The position numbers were made by a program, and so were the translations under genes. A stretch of 64,000 nt of DNA from Azolla caroliniana (lineage: Eukaryota > Polypodiophyta): NCBI GenBank assembly GCA_043228905.1, contig JBHGNT010000016.1:9858001-9922000 (forward strand), in the 5' to 3' direction. Positions 31,385-42,766 of the stretch are shown piece after piece; the first letter of the stretch is position 1; each line of letters opens with the position of its first letter. Under the pieces are notes generated by a model. That model saw only the letters and a list, made by a program, of their open reading frames with translations. It was not told the origin of the DNA and made no database searches.

Positions 31385-32511
31385 TGCCAAGAACTACACG
31401 CTCCCGATGAGCAACGCTCGGCCACAACCGAGCTTAGAATCAAAACACGAAAAAACGGGGAATGAATGCACGACACAATGGAGAGAAGAGAACACAGGAT
31501 GTTAATGTGGAAAACCCAAACTAGAGAAAAAACGACGGCAGCCCACAGACTGCAAACTATCACTATGTCAGAATGTACAAATGGTAAAGTACCAAAGAAA
31601 CGACCTCGAGCTTTCTATCTTCGCCACAGGCGGCGGTTACAACAGAGGCAACGACCTCTTCCTCTCTCTCTCACTCTCTCTCTCTCTGTACACAGTTACG
31701 CGCTCTAATCTTGCGCCAACAAGAATGACAACAACACTCAAAAAAAGAGTTTGCCCTAAGTCATATTTATACTAATATGACTTTTCAGCTATTTATAAAT
31801 ATAGCCATGATGGACTCTCAGGAAACATATTTATGAATATGTCCCTTTATCCGGTGAGCACTTCTCACCGGGCCTTCACTCTCCGGCTCTTGCCGGGTAC
31901 TCCTCATCTGGTTCTCACCGGGTCTTCCGTAGCCGGGTACACCTCACCCGGTTCTCACCGGGTCTTCCGTAGCCGGTTACTCCTCATCCGGTTCTCACCA
32001 GGTCTTCCGTAGCCGGGTACTCCTCATCCGGTTTGCACCAGGACTTCCGTAGCCGGGTACTCCTCATCCGGTTCGCACCAGGTCTTCCATAGCCGGGTAC
32101 TCCTCATCCGGTTCCCACCGGGTCTTCCATAGCCGGGTACTCCTCATCCGGTTCCCATCGGGTCTTCCGTAGCCGGGTACTCCTCATCCGGTTCCCACCG
32201 GGTCTTCCGTAGACGGGTACTCCTCATCCGGTTCCCACCTGGTCTTCCGTAGCCGGGTACTCCTCATCCGGTTCCCACCGGGTCTTCCGTAGACGGGTAC
32301 TCCTCATCCGGTTCCCACCCGGTCTTCCGTAGTCGGGTACTCCTCATCCGGTTCCCACTTGGTCTTCCGTAGCCGGGTACTCCTCATCCGGTTCCCACCG
32401 GGTCATCTGTAGCTGGGTATTCCTCATCCAGCTCTAACCGGGTCTTCATCATCCGGTTCTCATCAACGTTGTTTTTCTCACTTCCCATCCGGAGGGACTT
32501 GTTTCCTAACA
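31385..32511 (-). repeat. copia-3 3' LTR
   Basis: 1127 bp. It carries about 13 units of a 40-bp repeat, which accounts for its extra length over the 810-bp 5' LTR. Confidence 0.92.
31860..32460 (-). repeat. 40-bp tandem array in copia-3 3' LTR
   Basis: About 13 units containing GGTCTTCCGTAGCCGGGTAC and CTCATCCGGTTC, each with a few substitutions. Confidence 0.95.
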
Positions 32512-32599
32512 AACTCCCCCTTCACTCCGGCATGGAATGTCTTACTAGTCCAATCCGCTTCCGGCATGCATCCAGCTTGTTAAGTATCACCACTTTGGT

Positions 32600-34384
32600 C
32601 AGCATATCTGACCCATTCTCGACCGTGTGGATCTACGTCAACGCGAACTCCTGGCCATCTACTCTTTCCCAAATCCAGTGATACCTTCGTTGGATATGCT
32701 TCGTTCGGGAATGGTAGGCCGCATTCTTGGTAAGGTGGATGACACTTTGACTGTCGCAATAGGGCAGGTATTCCTCTTGCCGGATACCGAGCTCTCCGAT
32801 GAAGTCTTTCATCCATAATATTTCCTTGCCGGCTTCCACAGTCGCCATGTACTCCGCCTCCGTGGTTGACAACGCAACCTTCTTCTACAACCTCGACTGC
32901 CACGAAACAGCACCCCCTGCATACGTCATTACATACCCGGATGTAGACCAGCTGGTATCCACATCAGCCGACATGTCCGAATCGGTAAAACCGTCAAGTT
33001 GAGGTTTTCCAGAGCCGAATCGGAGACACATATTTGAAGTGCCCTTCAAGTACCGGAGTATCCATTTGACCGCGTTCCAGTGCTCCTTGCCGGGATTGCT
33101 CATAAACCGGCTCACCACTCCGACTGCGTATCCTATATCCGGTCGAGTACACACCATTGCGTACATCAAGCTCCTGACGGTAGAGGCATATGGAACCTTC
33201 ATCATATCAGCCTTCTCTGCTTTCGTCTTCGGGCTTTGCTTACCGGATAACCTGCAGTTTGCCGAAAGTGTCGATCTGACTGGTTTCGCATTTGACATGT
33301 TGAACCGCTGAAGCACCTTTGTCACGTATTTCTCCTGTGACAGCCACAGTTGCTTCGTTGGCCGGTTCTGGATGATATGCATCCCTAGCATCTGTCTTGC
33401 CGGACCCAAGTCTTTCATTACGAAGGTTCGGTTGAGAGCCTTCTTCAGCATCCGTATGTTGGCTTGGTCCCGTCCGACGATCAACATGTCGTCCACGTAC
33501 CGAAGGAGTATCAGGAAGTCGCCTCCTTCGAACTTCTTCACAAACACGCAGTGATCGGCCTATGTCTTGTGGTACCCTTGATCGGTCATGAAGAAGTCGA
33601 ACTTCCAGTACCATTGTCGGGGAGCCTGCTTCAGTCCGTACAGGCTCTTCTTCGACCGGCATACCAGGTGCTCATTCCCTTTCTCCACGAATCCTTCCGG
33701 TTGCTGCATGTAGATCTCCTCTTCGAGGTCACCGTGAAGGAATGTCGTCTTCACGTCTAGCTGCTCTACCTCGAGGTCCATGCTTGCCGCTATACTCAGC
33801 ACCGTCCGGATGGAGGTCATCTTTACTACCGGGGCAAATATCTCGTCGAAGTCCACGCCCTTCTTCTGTTGGAACCCCTTCACCACGATCCTCACTTTGT
33901 ATCTCGAGGGGTTGCCGGCATCTCCCGGTTTCGACTTGTACACCCACTTATTTCGAAGTGCCCACTTTCCTTTTGGCAACTCCACCAATTCGTACCTATG
34001 GTTCTCATGCAGGGAATCCATCTCATCCTGCATGGCGCTTAACCATTTTCGGTTGTGGGTGTCATCCTTCGCCTCTATGAAGATTTCTGGCTCCCCCTCA
34101 TCGGTTAGTAGCACATGCTCTGCATCCGGAAATCTCTGGGGGGGCCTTCTCTCTCTAAGAGGATATCTCCATCTTTGGGCTTCGGTAACGGGGCCCTCCA
34201 TTCGCTCTTCATCTGAATCTGATTCGGGGTCTTGGCCGGTTTCGGTTTCAGCTTCCTTTACTTCTTCTTCTGCCGGTTCGGTATCCTCACCGTAACTGGC
34301 TGGTTCCTCGAGTGCTAACCGGTCTCTTGCTGGTTGGGTCTGCTCATCGTAGAATGGATCCTTACCGGTCGACTTGGAGTTCAT
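32600..34384 (-). pseudogene. copia-3 RT-RNase H
   Basis: RT starts near 34080 (HENHRYELVELPKGK, ALRNKWVYKSK) with FLHGDLEEEIYMQQPEGF. TAG at 33560-33562 falls at GYHKTxADH, a stop shared with copia-4. The catalytic RYVDDMLI is at about 33500. RNase H follows (STTEAEYMA, YCDSQSVIHL) with TAG at 32885-32887 where copia-4 has Gln, and a further stop near 32633. The sequence upstream of 34384 holds further stops. It would copy RNA to DNA if intact. Confidence 0.92.
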
Positions 34385-34539
34385 TATCTTCTTCTCCGAC
34401 TCCTAGTCGGCGAGCGTCTTGTCCTCCATGAGGATAATATCTCAACTCCAGAATACCTTCTTGTCGACCAGGTCCCACACTTGGTAGCCGAACTCATCGT
34501 CGCTGTAACTAAGGAATATGCATGGCTGGGTCTTTGGAT

Positions 34540-36567
34540 CTAACTTTCTCTCCAGTCCTTAGCTACATGCACGTACACGAGACACCCGAACACCTTCAAA
34601 TGCCGGTAGGAGACTCCCTTACCGGTCCATACTCTCTGTGGCGTGTCTCCGTCCAAGGGTACTGAGGGTGATCTGTTTATCACATATGTCGCCGTCGATA
34701 GTGCATCAGCCCAAAACTTCTTGGGTAGTTTTGCATGCGCCAGCATACTCCAAACCCTCTCCATTATGGTCCGGTTCATCCTCTTGGCTAGCCCGTTTAG
34801 TTCCGGCGTCTTCAGCACGGTAAATTCGAGCCGGATTCCCTTCGAGCGACAGTACTCCTCGAACTGCCCCTGGTATTCACCTCCATTATCTGCTCGAACC
34901 GCCTTCAGCTTCCAGCCGGTTTCTCTTTCCACTCTCGTGTGGAGCTCTTTGAAGACGGATAACACCTGATCCTTCATCTACAACGGTGCGGCCCACAACT
35001 TCCGGCTATGGTCATCTATGAACGTCATGAAGTACTGCGATCCTGCATGTGACTTCGTGTCCACTTGACACACATCAGTATGCACCAACTCCAGTGGTGC
35101 ATTACGTCTCATCAGTGGCCTTGGTCGGAAGGAGGTCCGGTTTTGCTTACCGGCCAGACAATCAATGCACTTCTCCAAGTGCACATTCTTCACTGGAATG
35201 AGGTTGTCATCTACAAGCCTCTTCATCCCCTTCTCGCTCATGTGACACAGCCTTTTGTGCCACAGCTCACCGGCAGTGTCGGATGCCACGTTCACTTCCG
35301 CCGGACATAACCGGGCATTCATCAAGTACAATGTGTTTACCTTCCGGGCCCGAGCCACAATCAGGCTCCCTTTGCTGAACTTCATAACACCGTTCCGGAT
35401 GCTACCCGTGTAGCCTTCATCATCTAGCCGACCGGCTGATATCAGGTTCAGTCGAACCTCCGGAACGTGTCGGACATCCTTCAGCAGCAGCTTGCATCCG
35501 GTTGGTGTTGCCAGCCACATGTCTCCTATGTCGACAATTCGGCATGTACCTTCATTCCCCATCCGGACACAGCCATGATCACCGGCTGAGTAGGATGAGA
35601 AGCACTTCCGATCCAGAATAAGGTGGAACGACGCTCCGGAGTCAACCACCCAGGTCATCTCGTCGCCGGCAAGGTTTAGCTCACTCTCTGCGGTGATGAG
35701 CATCAACTCTTCTTCACTTGCCGCGACTGCCGTCGTTCCCTTCCAGTCCGGCCCCATCCGGTCTTTATCGTTCCGGTCCGGTGTCCGCTTCGAATCGGTA
35801 CCGTCGGTTTCCTTGTCTTTCCGGAAATGCCAACAGTTCTTCTGGAAGTGTCCCGGCTTGCCGCAATAGAAGCAGTTAGGCCTTCCCCTTGACTTTGACC
35901 ATGTCCCCGACTTTTCCCGGTTCTGGGGACTACGGTTTCTTTGTCTTCCGCATTCCGATTCGGTAAGGAGCGCTTTGGAGTCGGAGCTCGTATCCTTATC
36001 TTTCCGACGCGCCTCCTCATCTAGCAAGCTCGACTTCACTCTTGCTAGGGATAACCGTTTCCCTTCCGGCCCAGCATTGCCCAAGGTGACAACCAACGTC
36101 TTCCAGCTATTTGGGAGGGAACCGAGGAGGAGTAGTGCTAGTACCTCATCGGCAAGAGGTACTTCCAATGATGTTGCCTGGTGGATCAGCCCCTGGAAGG
36201 CATTCATGTGCTCCGCCATGCTGGAGCCATCTTGGAACCGGAGTCTTACTAGCTTCCGGAATACCGAAACTTGATTAACAACATTTTTGTTTTGAAACAT
36301 AATGTTGATCTTCTCCCAAAGCTCATGGGCCTTGCTCTCTTCATTGAAGTTGTTGTATAGACTCATGTCGATGAAGCACCATATGTACACCGTCGTCTTC
36401 ATGTGCATCACCTCCCATATCGTGGCGTCGATTTTGTCCAATCTCTTGTCCTCGAACTGAACCGGCAACCAAAGATCTTTAACCATGAGCATATCCCTCA
36501 TCTTCGACTTCCACACCAAATAGTTGGAGCCGGGGAGCTTGAACATGCCGCCCAACGATTCGTCCAT
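34540..36567 (-). pseudogene. copia-3 gag-protease-integrase
   Basis: The ATG at 36567 (MDESLGGMFKLPGSNY) is followed by Gag with a capsid-like region, a CCHC knuckle CFYCGKPGHFQKNC, and a protease WVVDSGASFHL. Then come a GAG-pre-integrase domain (LWHKRLCHMSEKGM ... CIDCLAGKQ) and an integrase core. The frame is open for over 500 codons to TAG at 34978-34980, where copia-4 has Lys, and resumes to 34540. The third integrase acidic residue is changed: LNGLAKRMNR, against LNGLAERMNR in copia-4. A frameshift follows AKDW near 34550. Confidence 0.93.
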
Positions 36568-36582
36568 TTTCTGTGTCACTTC

Positions 36583-36594
36583 GCTCTGATATCA
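36583..36594 (-). other. copia-3 primer-binding site
   Basis: Minus-strand TGATATCAGAGC, one base off the initiator-Met consensus TGGTATCAGAGC, three bases from the LTR. Confidence 0.85.
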
Positions 36595-36597
36595 CTT

Positions 36598-37407
36598 TGA
36601 CAAGAACTACACGCTCCCGAAGAACAACCCTCGGCCACAACCGAGCTTAGAATCAAAACAGGGAAAAACGGGGAATGAATGCACGACACAATGGAGAGAA
36701 GAGAACACAGGATGTTAACGTGGAAAACCCAAACTAGGGAAAAAACCACGGTAGCCCACAGACTGCAAACTATCACTATGTCAGAATGTACAAATGGTAA
36801 AGCACCGAAGCAACGACCTCGAGCTTTCTATCTTCGCCACAACCGGCGGTTACAACAAAGGCAACAACCTCTTCCTCTCTCTCTCACTCTCTCTCTGTAC
36901 ACAGTTACGCGCTCTAATCTTGCGCCAACAAGAATGACAACAACACTCTAAAAAAGAGTTTGCCCTAAGTCATATTTATACTAATATGACTTTTCGGCTA
37001 TTTACAAATATAGCCACGATGGACTCTCAGGAAACATATTTATGAATATGTCCCTTCATACGGTGAGCACTTCTCACCGGGCCTTCACCATCCGGCTCTT
37101 GTCGGGTACTCCTCATCCGGTTCTCACCGGGTCTTCCGTAGTCGGGTACTCCTCACCCGGTTCTCACCGGGTCTTCCATAGCCGAGTACTCCTCATCCGG
37201 TTCTCACTAGGTCTTCCGTAGCCGGGTACTCCTCATCCAGTTCTCATCGGGTCTTCCGTAGCCGGGTACTCCTCATCCGGTTCTCACCGGGTCTTTCGTA
37301 GCCGGGTACTCCTCATCCGGTTCGCACTAGGCCTATCGGCCTCGGCCGAGTTTTCTCATCAACGCTATTCTTCTCACTTCCCATCCAGAGGGACTTGTTT
37401 CCTAACA
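36598..37407 (-). repeat. copia-3 5' LTR
   Basis: 810 bp, starting (plus strand) TGACAAGAACTACACG and ending CCTAACA. It holds only about five of the 40-bp units (37062-37330). Confidence 0.92.
37062..37330 (-). repeat. 40-bp tandem array in copia-3 5' LTR
   Basis: About five units of the same repeat as 31860-32460. Confidence 0.93.
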
Positions 37408-38129
37408 TAGAGGACTTCCAAGAAAGACCACAATAAACCTGAGTTCGCCAAAAATCCGAAGGTCAAGTTCATTGGGGAACGTAAGCAATCCAGTGACACT
37501 CTTGACCACGGCTCGAAGAAACCGAACGTCTTCTATGCATATTGCAAGAAGTGGGGCCACACAAAGGATACTTGTCATCGTCTTGAGAGGATGTCAATGA
37601 ACACCCCTCCTCAAGACAAATCTATGAGTCACACAGGTGAGTCTTTTGATGTTATTGAAGTTCATACCAACTACTTAAGTTCATGTGAATGCACTTTTCC
37701 TTCACATTTACCTAGACCGGATGATTTACTTCGAGCAGTCAGGTATATCAATGGAATAGAAGCACATTTCTTGTTTGATTCTTGAGTTCTCACAATTTTC
37801 CTGATGATCACTTTGTGCAGCAAATGCAATTCCACATAAACGCACGTGATCATATCTATCAAGTTCACACGGCAAATGGAAGCGTTCAATACATCAATGG
37901 CATTGTTTGTCAACCACCAATTCAAATAGATACTTATTTGGAGAAGCTTGACTTTCATGTTATGAAACTACAATCCGCAGATGTCATTTTAGGATACCCT
38001 TGGTTTTTTAATAAAAACCATTCTTTGTCCATTGATTGGGTTAATCACTCAATCACATTTGAACTTAATAATTGTAAACATTTTATTCAATGTTCCAAAC
38101 TTCCTTCTCGTTCACTTGTTTCTTCTTAA
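37408..38129 (+). pseudogene. gypsy-4 gag end and protease
   Basis: The nucleocapsid reads AYCKKWGHTKDTCHRL, a CCHC knuckle whose first Cys seems to be Tyr. The protease starts HFLFDS at about 37775, then a frameshift leads to SSHNFPDD (37782 on) and the downstream VILGYPWFFNKNHSLSIDW motif typical of gypsy proteases. It ends at TAA 38127-38129. Confidence 0.85.
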
Positions 38130-38149
38130 TCTTTAAGTTAGTATTCTAG

Positions 38150-39180
38150 TTCATTAATTTTTTCGTGTGTATTTGATCCTACGCGTCAATGTTATTATTT
38201 TAATATTGAAGCCACAAAATACCCACATTATGAACAACAATTACTCAACTCTATTTTAGACGATTTTCAAGACGTGTTTCCTAACAAATTGCCGCTTACT
38301 TTACCACCAAAACGTAGTGTGGACCATCAAATTGAACTCATCCTGGGTGTTGCTCCTGTGAGCATTCCACCTTACCGATTTAGTCGATTAGAAGAGGATG
38401 AGATCACTAAACAACTTAAAGGAATACTTAAGTATGGGCCACATTGGGTATAGTAAATCACCTTGGAGTGCACTAGTTCTATTAGTTAAGAAGAAGCAAT
38501 GTTCATGGCGAATGTGTATCAATTATCGCCATTGGAATAAAATGACAATTAAAAATGCATATCCGTTACCTCATGCCAATGATTTGATTGATCGTTTGCA
38601 TGGGGCCCGATGTTTTACGAAAATTGACTTACGAATAGGTTATGATTAGATTCGCATTGTCAAGGATGATATTCCGAAAACCGTTTTTCGTACACACTAT
38701 GGCCATTATGAGTTTTGAGTCATGCCTTCCAAGTTGACTAATGCTCCAACCCAATTCCAGCAAGCGATGAATGACGTTTTCCGAGATAAACTGGGTGAGT
38801 TTTTTTTCGTCTTCTTGGATGATATTTTGATATATAGTTGTACCTTGCAAGATCATGTTCAACATGTTCAATTTGTTTTGCAAAAGTTGCTTGACAACTC
38901 TTTCTATGCAAAACATTCAAATGTGATCTTTTCCAAAAATCTATTGTGTACCTAGGTCATTTAATTACGGAAAATGGCGTTGAAATTGAACCTTCTCATA
39001 TTGAAAAGGTTAAACGTTGGCCCATTCCTCGTAATATTCGTGAACTTCGATCAATCTTAGGATTTGTTGGATTTTTATGAAAATCAATTCGTAATTATTC
39101 TATATTGACTATGCCATTAACTGACCTTTTAAAAGGTCATCCACGTAAGTTTGTCAAACCAATTTCTTGGAATTAACAAC
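38150..39180 (+). pseudogene. gypsy-4 reverse transcriptase
   Basis: It begins with FPNKLPLTLPPKRSVDHQIEL and [14 protein letters not shown], then [30 protein letters not shown], and the catalytic VFLDDILIYS at about 38811-38840. Stops occur at 38647-38649, 38716-38718 and several places after 38953. It is similar in layout to gypsy-5 RT. Non-functional. Confidence 0.88.
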
Positions 39181-40795
39181 TTGAAAAATCATTTGAGACA
39201 CTCAAAGAGCATGTGTGTGAGGCTCCAACTCTTCTTTTACCGGACCCTTCCAAGCCTTTCTCAATCAAAACCGATGCTAGTGATTATGTTATTGGTGTCG
39301 TCCTTTATCAAGGCGGTCACCCTATTCCTTTTGAAAGTAAAAAGCTTTATGCTACTCAATCTCGGTATTCAGTTCAAGACAAAGAGTTGTTCACAGTAAT
39401 CCATGCACTGGAAACATGGACGCATTATCTCTATAGAAATCAATTTGTGGTTGTAATAGACTATCAATCTTTGAAGTATTTTTGTGACCAGCCAGATCTT
39501 ATTGGTCGTAAAGGCCATTGGGCTGACCTTATGCAAGATTTTGATTTTTCCATATGATATCGCAAGGGTTCTATGAACACCGTTGCGGATCCTCTTAGTC
39601 GCATTAAAGGTGTTAACATGCTTAGCTTCACAGAAATAAAATCTGATCTTTTAGATCACCTTCGAGGGAAATACCTTGATGACAGTTATTTCTCGAAATA
39701 CTAAATGAAAGCCGAATATGGTTTAGATGTCGTTACTAGCACCATACCCTCGAAGGCAACCTTTCACATTACAAACAGTTTGTTCTACCTGTGGAAAAGC
39801 ATGTGTTCCAGATTTACCAAACATAAACCAGAAAATTCTTCATAAATGTCATGATTCACCATTTCCTGGTCATCCTGGAATACAACGCACATTCGTTCTC
39901 ATCTCAAGTACTTTTTTCTGGCCTAAGATGCACTCTGACGTGCATAAATACGTGACTCAATGCTTACAATGTCAGATTAATAAGTTGGAACGACTTAAAG
40001 TTGCTGGTCTTTTACATCCCTTAGATATTCCCAACAACAAATGGGAAAGTATCTCAATGGATTTTATTGTTAGTTTACATGTACACAGAGGGGTCATGAT
40101 GCCATTTGGGTTGTCGTTGACCGACTAACAAAATTGGCTAGATTTATTCCTACAAAAACCACGGTAACCGCTCAACAATTGGCTTATCGATTTGTTGATG
40201 AGTTATTTCGTTTTTATGGATTACCTATGGATATTGTTAGTGACCGAGATTCCAAGTTTACTAATGACTTTTGGACTCAGGTCTTTAAGAAGCTAGACAC
40301 TACATTGAGCATGAGTTCCACAGATCATCCTCAGTCTGATGGACAAACTGAACGAGTTAATCAAATTATTGAGGACATGCTTCGACCTTATGTAGCAAAA
40401 ACCCCTTCTAAGTGGGGGAAATACCTTCCTATCTTAGAATTTCCGTAACATCCACTAGATATAGTCCTTTTATGTTGATGTATGGTTTTCAGCCACGTGT
40501 CCCAGTCGATGTCACGATTCATCGTGATACATTCATTAGACATTACACGCAACTTTTTGCAAGACATGAACTAAATGTTGCATATTGCCAAAGAAAATGT
40601 CAAGACAGCTCAAGATTGTGTAAGGATAGACGTCCTTGTACATTTACTATTGGTGGAAAAGTTTTTTTGCATGTCCCAACTAACTCTACGTCATTGTCTA
40701 CGGACAAGGGCGCTAAGTTAGCCTCACGATATTGTGGCCCATTTGAAATCCTTAAGAGAGCTGGTTCATCTACTTATCACCTTACCTTACCCCGT
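39181..40795 (+). pseudogene. gypsy-4 RNase H and integrase
   Basis: RNase H has IKTDASDYVIGVVLYQGG and YSVQDKELFTVIHALE, with a stop at 39555-39557. The integrase zinc site is HDSPFPGHPGIQRT ... CLQCQ, and the core has MDFIVSLH, IVSDRDSKF and PQSDGQTERVN, the usual plant chromovirus motifs. Frameshifts fall near 40120 and 40445. The sequence is cut at 40795 by gypsy-6 and resumes at 62818. Confidence 0.9.
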
Positions 40796-41276
40796 TGTCG
40801 TGAAGATCCATCACTAGGTGCGGATCATGAGGCGGAACCACCGGGGTCCTGGACCGGAAAGACTCGAAGTTTGCACTAGCTTTAGCGAGAAAGGATTTAA
40901 GTTAGATTGAAAGAGAGAGAGATTGAGATAAGATAGAACACTTGATTTAAATTGAGAGAGAGATTAAGATTAAACTCTTGACTTTAGATTTGAAGAACAA
41001 GATTGATACATCAATTGGATTGCGAATTTTCTTACTTTTAATTTCTTGATTAATACATCACCCCTTTTTTCCTTTTTCATCCACTCTTTTATAGATGCCC
41101 CCATGCATATGATGCATGTGGGGTACAAGACATGCATAAAATGCATGATGCATGTTTGCCATTTGGCGCTCATGCGCTACATGTGATGCATGATAACCAT
41201 GTCACTAATTTAAGCTCTCATATGAGAATTTCTAACTAAAACTATAATGATAAAAATATAACTTTAAGGAAATGAC

Positions 41277-41345
41277 TTGGCTTAGTGGTAAGTATATTGC
41301 TTTCTATCTTGGAGGTGCAAGGTTCAAGTCTTGCTTACATCCCTT
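41277..41345 (+). other. tRNA-like A/B-box segment in gypsy-6 3' LTR
   Basis: TGGCTTAGTGGTAAG resembles an RNA polymerase III A box and GGTTCAAGTCT a B box, about 50 bases apart, with a possible D-arm (GCTT/AAGT). The acceptor and anticodon stems do not pair, so it is not a tRNA gene. The same segment is at 62185-62252. Confidence 0.55.
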
Positions 41346-41409
41346 TCAAAGCACAAAATACTATTAGGCTTTTGGACCAAATATCTTTAAAACACCATGC
41401 ACCGCAATC

Positions 41410-42000
41410 AACTGATCCATCCGATTTGTGCATCCGTTCGGTCCGCATCTCGAGGTCGCCGGATGCTAGTAACCAGGTTTGCCGATACTGATCGGTTGCC
41501 AGTTGAATGCCCTCACCGCGTCGGTCCGTCCGGTCACCCGTTCCGTCGTCGGATGTCATCACCGCGTCTGTCCGTCCGGTCGCCGGTTCCATCGTCGGAT
41601 GCCCGTCCCCGCGTCCGTCCGTCCGGTCGCCGGTTCCGTCACCAAATGCCGACACCGATCAGTCGCCCGTTGGATGTCGTCACCGCGTTCGTCCGTCCGA
41701 TCACCGGTTTCGTCGACGGATGCCGTCCTCGCGTCAGTCCATCCGGTCGTCGGTTCCCTCGTCGAATGCCGTCACCGCGTCCGTCCATCCGGTCATCAGA
41801 TGCCGTCCTCGCATCTGTCTGTCGTCCGTCTGGTCCCTCACCGGATGTCGACATTGTGTTCGTCCGTCCGGTCGCCGATTCCCTCGCTTGATGCCGACAC
41901 TGGTCGGTCGCGGTATGGATGCCGTCACCGCGTTTGTCCGTCCGGTCGTCGGTTCCGTCGTGGGATGTCGTCCCCGTCCGGTCGCTGATTCCATCAAGTC
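41410..42000 (+). repeat. GTCCGTCCGGTCGCC-rich tandem array in gypsy-6 3' LTR
   Basis: Degenerate repeats of about 45-55 bp containing CGTCCGTCCGGTCGCCGGTT and GGATGCCGTC. The other LTR has only one or two units (about 62400-62470). All long frames here are shadows of the repeat. Confidence 0.92.
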
Positions 42001-42307
42001 CAAAACCAATGAACTTGGCTACATCCATTCGTCAAGTCATTCTATTCTCCACACATGAACACAAAGATAATAGTTTTTGCTCTACGTTATATATGGTGAG
42101 ATCCTTATTTGTCCTGTCTATGTGGGATATCTCACAATTTTTTATTTTTTTCTCTTTTTCTTTGCAAACTCTATACCCACATAACTTGACACTTAGATGT
42201 CCGTTTGTTATGTAGCAAAGTGCATTCAAAAGCTCTTCAAGACCTCCCTCTTTTCGTACCAAGATATTAAGCTAATGTAAAATAGTATCTTCACTATTGT
42301 TGTTTTA

Positions 42308-42694
42308 TGTTGAGAGACAAGCTAAACATCGGCCGGATCGGCTGAAGAAGCCGAGGACCGGATCGGTTCGGACCGATTGGTTAGGCCGAGTGCGTAAACC
42401 GGGAGGTCGTTTGGAAAGATATTCCGTGAGGAATATATTTGGGAGTTAGTGTAGGGGCTCTTGATGAGCATTGAAGTACTGTCAGTACTTCGGTCAGTCC
42501 TTTTAGGACTTGTATAAAAGTGCTGACTGAGCACATGTTATGTACAGAGATTGAGTATTATTGTTGAATATAGTTTTTTGTGTTTCTCTCTCTGTCTCTC
42601 CTGCATATACCATGTAAGCCTAAGCTCTCCATTGAACCTGAGTTTCCTTCCTCTGTTCTGTCTTCATACCTACTTCCGCACGCTACTTTCTACA
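42308..42694 (+). repeat. copia-5 5' LTR
   Basis: 387 bp, TGTTGAGAGACAAGC ... CTTTCTACA, matching 8547-8160. Confidence 0.93.
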
Positions 42695-42706
42695 TGGTAT
42701 CAGAGG
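42695..42706 (+). other. copia-5 primer-binding site
   Basis: TGGTATCAGAGG directly after the LTR, one base off the initiator-Met consensus. Confidence 0.9.
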
Positions 42707-42766
42707 GCGAGGGTTGAGAACCTCTCTGCAGCCGACACAGCTTGACGAAGAAGAACAAGAAGAACG

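Larger units (their letters stand above)
31385..37407 (-). mobile_element. copia-3: copia element with minisatellite LTRs
   Basis: Minus-strand element with LTRs at 36598-37407 (5') and 31385-32511 (3'), TG/CA ends, gag at 36567, pol ending about 32600, and polypurine tract (minus strand of 32512-32525, GGGGGAGTTT) next to the 3' LTR. It is inserted in gypsy-4 gag. The target duplication is imperfect: CATAG on the left and TAG on the right, as if two bases were lost. It is the same family as copia-4. Stops and frameshifts make it defective. Confidence 0.92.
40796..42307 (-). repeat. gypsy-6 3' LTR, expanded and truncated
   Basis: It matches 61708-62740 over its length, with a much larger internal array (about 41400-42000). 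A TATAAAAG box is at 41093-41086 on the minus strand. The last bases are lost at the copia-5 junction. No gene beyond shadow frames. Confidence 0.9.

Noticed and set aside
31860-32460. Regularly spaced 40-bp repeats resembling a CRISPR array
   Set aside because: There are no unique spacers, the units are head-to-tail and diverged, and they lie inside a copia LTR.
41277-41345. Functional tRNA gene
   Set aside because: Only A- and B-box-like sequences and a weak D-arm are present; acceptor and anticodon stems do not pair.
41397-42058. Overlapping Arg/Ser/Pro-rich frames up to 183 codons
   Set aside because: They are shadows of the gypsy-6 LTR minisatellite; present in three frames and on both strands.
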